From positions 191,988 through 255,987 of the forward strand of contig DLIG01000021.1 in the NCBI GenBank assembly GCA_002483605.1: a stretch of DNA of 64,000 nt, in the 5' to 3' direction. Positions within the stretch are counted from its first letter, which is position 1. Each line of letters starts with the position of its first letter. Positions 61,149 through 64,000 of the stretch are shown one piece after another. The DNA is from Sulfurovum sp. UBA7648. GTDB taxonomy: Bacteria; Campylobacterota; Campylobacteria; Campylobacterales; Sulfurovaceae. The position numbers and the translations under genes are program-made. The notes beneath the pieces are model-generated. The model made no database searches and was not told the origin of the DNA. It saw only the letters and a program-made list of their open reading frames with translations.

Positions 61149-61926
61149 TATCTACTTTGGCCGGCATAGAATTATTTGATACTTCTTTTTTTATTTCAGG
61201 ATTTACAAGCTTGACAATTAAAATTGACAATCCATATAAAATGACGAGCGGAATTGCCATAAGAAGTTGAGATAATACATCAGGCGGAGTCAATATGGCA
61301 GCTGCTATAAATATAAGCACTACAGCATATTTGAAAAAATCAATTAATGTTCTATCGGTAATCATTCCAAGTACACCAAGTAAAAATGCGACCACAGGCA
61401 ATTCAAAAGCTATGCCAAACCCGATCATGATCTTTGTAAAAAAGCCGACGTAATCTTCTATATTGATAAAAGGGGTATAAAGAAAAGACCCAAACGAAAT
61501 AAGAAATTCAAATCCAAGAGGAGCTGCAACATAATATGCAAAAAGCACGCCCACCCCAAACATTATAGAGCCTCCCACGACAAAAGGAATGGCCATTTTT
61601 TTTTCATTTGCATACAATCCTGGCGCCACAAAAAGCCATATTTGATATAGTATAAATGGCAATGCGCCAAGGAAAGCTGCAAAGAATGAAACTTTCAAAG
61701 CCACAAAAAATGCACCGCCAACCTGATGAGTCGTTACTTTCCCTTCAGCAGCTTTTTGTGTAATGTTTGATGCATGTACAAGAGCATCGTTTAACGGCTG
61801 TGTAACCCATGAGAGTATTTCATTGTGAAATGAAAAAGATATGCCAAACATTACAATAACGGCAATGACGGATAAGCCTATGCGTTTTCTAAGCTCAACC
61901 AAATGCGGTTTCATCTCTTCGAACAT
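61138..61926 (-). CDS. tatC: Twin-arginine translocase subunit TatC
   Basis: Inner-membrane receptor for twin-arginine signal peptides. The 262 residues have six membrane segments with the N-terminal EMKPHLVELRKRIG signature and the FVAPGLYANEKK loop. Overlaps tatB as TAATG and queA by 11 nt. A separate TatA is not in this window. Confidence 0.95.
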   Translation of the reverse strand: MFEEMKPHLVELRKRIGLSVIAVIVMFGISFSFHNEILSWVTQPLNDALVHASNITQKAAEGKVTTHQVGGAFFVALKVSFFAAFLGALPFILYQIWLFVAPGLYANEKKMAIPFVVGGSIMFGVGVLFAYYVAAPLGFEFLISFGSFLYTPFINIEDYVGFFTKIMIGFGIAFELPVVAFLLGVLGMITDRTLIDFFKYAVVLIFIAAAILTPPDVLSQLLMAIPLVILYGLSILIVKLVNPEIKKEVSNNSMPAKVDNDS

Positions 61927-62324
61927 TATGCTTCCTCTTTATCGGCTGATTGTTTTTTAAAAGTCACGGTTTCTCTTTTTGGTTCTATGTTCTCGCCGGC
62001 AGCGATGTCTGTGCGCTCAAAACTGTTTTTGGCGTTTTGCATGGCCTTTTCTATCTCTTCTGTAGGATTGATTTTATGGTTTTTAAAACTTTGCAGTTCA
62101 TTTGTTGCTTCATCAAGCTGCTTCTTATAGCTAAGAGCTTCCTCTTTGATGTCTGCTATACGCATCTCAGATTCCAGAGTATGCTGGGCATCACTCATAA
62201 CTTTTTTTATACTTTTTATAAACCTTGCCACTTTGACCATTGTATCTGGCAGTTTTTCTGGACCTAGAAACAAAATTGCAATGATAATAATGAATATGAA
62301 CTCTTCAAAACCGATTCCAAACAT
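61926..62324 (-). CDS. tatB: Twin-arginine translocase subunit TatB
   Basis: TatA/B family protein of 132 residues: one N-terminal membrane helix with the Glu/Phe-Gly-Pro hinge (LFLGPEKLPDTMVKVARFI), an amphipathic helix and a long charged cytoplasmic tail. The length and Glu at position 8 fit TatB rather than TatA. Starts the tatB-tatC-queA operon. Confidence 0.9.
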   Translation of the reverse strand: MFGIGFEEFIFIIIIAILFLGPEKLPDTMVKVARFIKSIKKVMSDAQHTLESEMRIADIKEEALSYKKQLDEATNELQSFKNHKINPTEEIEKAMQNAKNSFERTDIAAGENIEPKRETVTFKKQSADKEEA

Positions 62325-62368
62325 ACTCTACATGCCTTATATTTTTAAGCTATTGTATCACAAAAAGT

Positions 62369-63418
62369 TTAATCCATCAGATAAAGTGCGATCTCATCGC
62401 TCAAGAAAAAATTTTTATTGTAATAGTGCGTAGCACTTTTGGTGAGTTTGCCGCTATTTACCAAAAAATCTGCCTTTTGCCTGATATGGACAGGCAATAT
62501 AGAGATTTCAATTCCTATGATACTTCTAAGGCCCAAAAAAATCTTTTCTGTCAATATCTCCTTGGAGGTTAATCTTTCTTCTTTGATATGCAATGGATTT
62601 GAGATATATCCATCTATATCCGTTGACGGATATAGCCTGGTATCATTTAAAAAGCCCACGGCTCCCGCACCTATGCCGATATAATTTTCAAGATTCCAAT
62701 ATCCCTTGTTGTGTCTAGATTGGTATGTGCCAAAATTTGAGATTTCATAATGATCAAATCCTTTTTTGGCGATCTCTTGGGCAACAAAAAATGCAAGAGT
62801 ATCGTTCGCTTGCCGATCATTATTTGTAAATTTTGTACCTTCCTCTATAGTCAGTTCATATGCTGATATGTGGTCTATCGGCAAAGAAAAAGCGGTATCT
62901 ATATCTTTTTTTAATAATTCTTTGGTATCCCCCTTGGCATTATATATTAGATCCAAAGATATATGCTCAAATCCCTCAGCGTGTGCATTTTTTATGGCAT
63001 CTATGGCTTGCAGTTTATTATGAGCACGTCCTAAATTATGCAATTTTGCATCATCAAAACTTTGCACCCCAAAACTGAGGCGATTAACACCAAGGGCTTT
63101 CATCCCTTTTATCCATAGTGCGGTAGCTGAATTCGGGTTGGCTTCTGCTGTTATTTCGGCATTTTGATCAATATACGGTTTTATAATAGAAAAAAAATCT
63201 TGATAATATGATGGATCGATTGTAGATGGAGTACCTCCGCCTATAAAAATAGTTTTGATATCATTATGAGAGGGCTTGAATCTTTCTAGCTCGTATTGCA
63301 ATTGAATGCATATACTTTGCATATATCTGTTTTGAGTATTGTGCTTATGAGTATAGGAGTTGAAACTGCAATAATGACATTTGGAATCACAGTATGGAAT
63401 ATGAAGATATAACAGCAT
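62369..63418 (-). CDS. hemW: Radical SAM protein HemW (HemN-like)
   Basis: Heme chaperone/HemN-like radical SAM protein of 349 residues. The 4Fe-4S site is C10-x3-C14-x2-C17 (PYCDSKCHYC), with FIGGGTPSTI as the glycine-rich SAM region, EANPNSAT and NRLSFGVQSFDDAKL following. It lacks the N-terminal extension of true HemN, so a heme-delivery role is more likely than coproporphyrinogen oxidation. Divergent to rppH. Confidence 0.9.
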   Translation of the reverse strand: MLLYLHIPYCDSKCHYCSFNSYTHKHNTQNRYMQSICIQLQYELERFKPSHNDIKTIFIGGGTPSTIDPSYYQDFFSIIKPYIDQNAEITAEANPNSATALWIKGMKALGVNRLSFGVQSFDDAKLHNLGRAHNKLQAIDAIKNAHAEGFEHISLDLIYNAKGDTKELLKKDIDTAFSLPIDHISAYELTIEEGTKFTNNDRQANDTLAFFVAQEIAKKGFDHYEISNFGTYQSRHNKGYWNLENYIGIGAGAVGFLNDTRLYPSTDIDGYISNPLHIKEERLTSKEILTEKIFLGLRSIIGIEISILPVHIRQKADFLVNSGKLTKSATHYYNKNFFLSDEIALYLMD

Positions 63419-63549
63419 AACAGCCTTTGTTTAATTTGATAAATTCAAATGATTCTAACCACAAATGAGATAAAATAATATCAGAAATATACCAAATATT
63501 GTTTGCCGGCAAGAAAGCAAATTTTTTTAAATAAAAATAAAGTTATAAT

Positions 63550-64000
63550 ATGAGTCCTGTATCGTATAAAAAAAAGCGTTATCGCCAAAATGTTGCTGCT
63601 GTTATATTGTCGCCCAAATATCCCAATGAATGTGAATTTTTTGTGGGGCAATGCAGGGGTATTAAAAACAGATGGCAATTTCCGCAAGGCGGCATTGACG
63701 GAGCCGAGACACCCAGGGAAGCTCTTCTTCGTGAACTTGCAGAAGAGATAGGCTGTAATAATATTGAGATTTTGGGAGAGTTTCCAGATTGGATAACTTA
63801 TGATTTTCCAAAAGTTAAAAAAACAACAAAAAGATATCCTTTTGACGGACAGACGCAGAAATATTTTCTAGTGCGCCTCAAGGATGACACGCAAATAGAT
63901 TTAATGGCATTTGATGCCCCGGAATTTGAAGAATATGAATTTGTAGCTTATGAAGAATTATTTAAAAAAGTTACTTATTTCAAAAGAAAAGCATATCGCA
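63550..64000 (+). CDS. rppH: RNA pyrophosphohydrolase RppH, N-terminal part
   Basis: Nudix enzyme that removes 5' pyrophosphate to begin mRNA decay or degrades nucleotides such as Ap5A. From ATG at 63550 the frame reads KKRYRQNVAAVILSPKYP, then the Nudix box GGIDGAETPREALLRELAEEIG. It runs off the right edge of the window after 150 codons. A TATAAT box at 63544-63549 abuts the ATG and no ribosome binding site is visible, so expression may be leaderless or from a farther promoter. Confidence 0.9.
   Translation, partial: MSPVSYKKKRYRQNVAAVILSPKYPNECEFFVGQCRGIKNRWQFPQGGIDGAETPREALLRELAEEIGCNNIEILGEFPDWITYDFPKVKKTTKRYPFDGQTQKYFLVRLKDDTQIDLMAFDAPEFEEYEFVAYEELFKKVTYFKRKAYR

Overview
The window looks like a chromosomal segment of a free-living Campylobacterota (Epsilonproteobacteria), probably a Sulfurimonas/Sulfuricurvum-type relative; I cannot fix the genus by eye. 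Reasons: AT-rich DNA with dense genes and TATAAT-type -10 boxes; the lnt / yajC-secD-secF junction, the aminotransferase-murC-mutS2 cluster, rpsF-ssb-rpsR followed by holA-rnr, short-form HisG, type III pantothenate kinase, short RNase R and tatB-tatC-queA, all in the forms usual for this phylum. I saw no rRNA, tRNA, CRISPR array or insertion sequence.

Layout. 1-8 kb: the start of a UvrD/PcrA helicase gene, a LysR regulator, a leftward operon yidD-pyrC-carbonic anhydrase-pabC-like-sspB-like, three poorly known genes and lnt. 7.9-15.7 kb: yajC-secD-secF running directly into an ovothiol pair (ovoA, ovoB) and a PBP4-SPOR protein. 15.7-22.8 kb: aminotransferase, murC, mutS2, a TPR-like membrane protein and a tyrosine recombinase. 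22.8-38.1 kb: accessory TonB region (below). 38.2-47 kb: housekeeping (coaX, hisG, rpsF-ssb-rpsR, holA, rnr, htpX, ilvC). 47-52.8 kb: M23 peptidase, dprA, thioredoxin-like protein, exported NagZ-like hydrolase and a two-domain OlsF-like acyltransferase. 52.8-58.5 kb: TetR-controlled RND efflux operon with a clear palindromic operator. 58.5-64 kb: ruvX, NlpC/P60-SPOR lipoprotein, queA, tatC, tatB, hemW and the start of rppH.

The most unusual part is 23.4-38.1 kb. A seven-gene overlapping leftward operon (cassette B) encodes a TonB-dependent receptor, a membrane-anchored DUF4198-like periplasmic protein, a second receptor, a NapH-like membrane polyferredoxin, a double-cubane-cluster (2-hydroxyacyl-CoA-dehydratase-like) protein, its ATP-dependent activator and a DsbD/CcdA-like membrane protein. 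Directly upstream lies a second, shorter cassette (A: receptor, anchored protein, polyferredoxin), then a divergent exbB-exbD-tonB set. The two cassettes are paralogous gene by gene. They share a conserved leader of about 180 bp, share a TGTTAA-type inverted repeat, and a short fragment of the double-cubane gene lies just behind the cassette A polyferredoxin gene. This suggests a tandem duplication followed by deletion. There is no inner-membrane permease in either cassette, so I infer a TonB-fed, electron-driven process for a metal complex or similar substrate that I cannot match to a described system.
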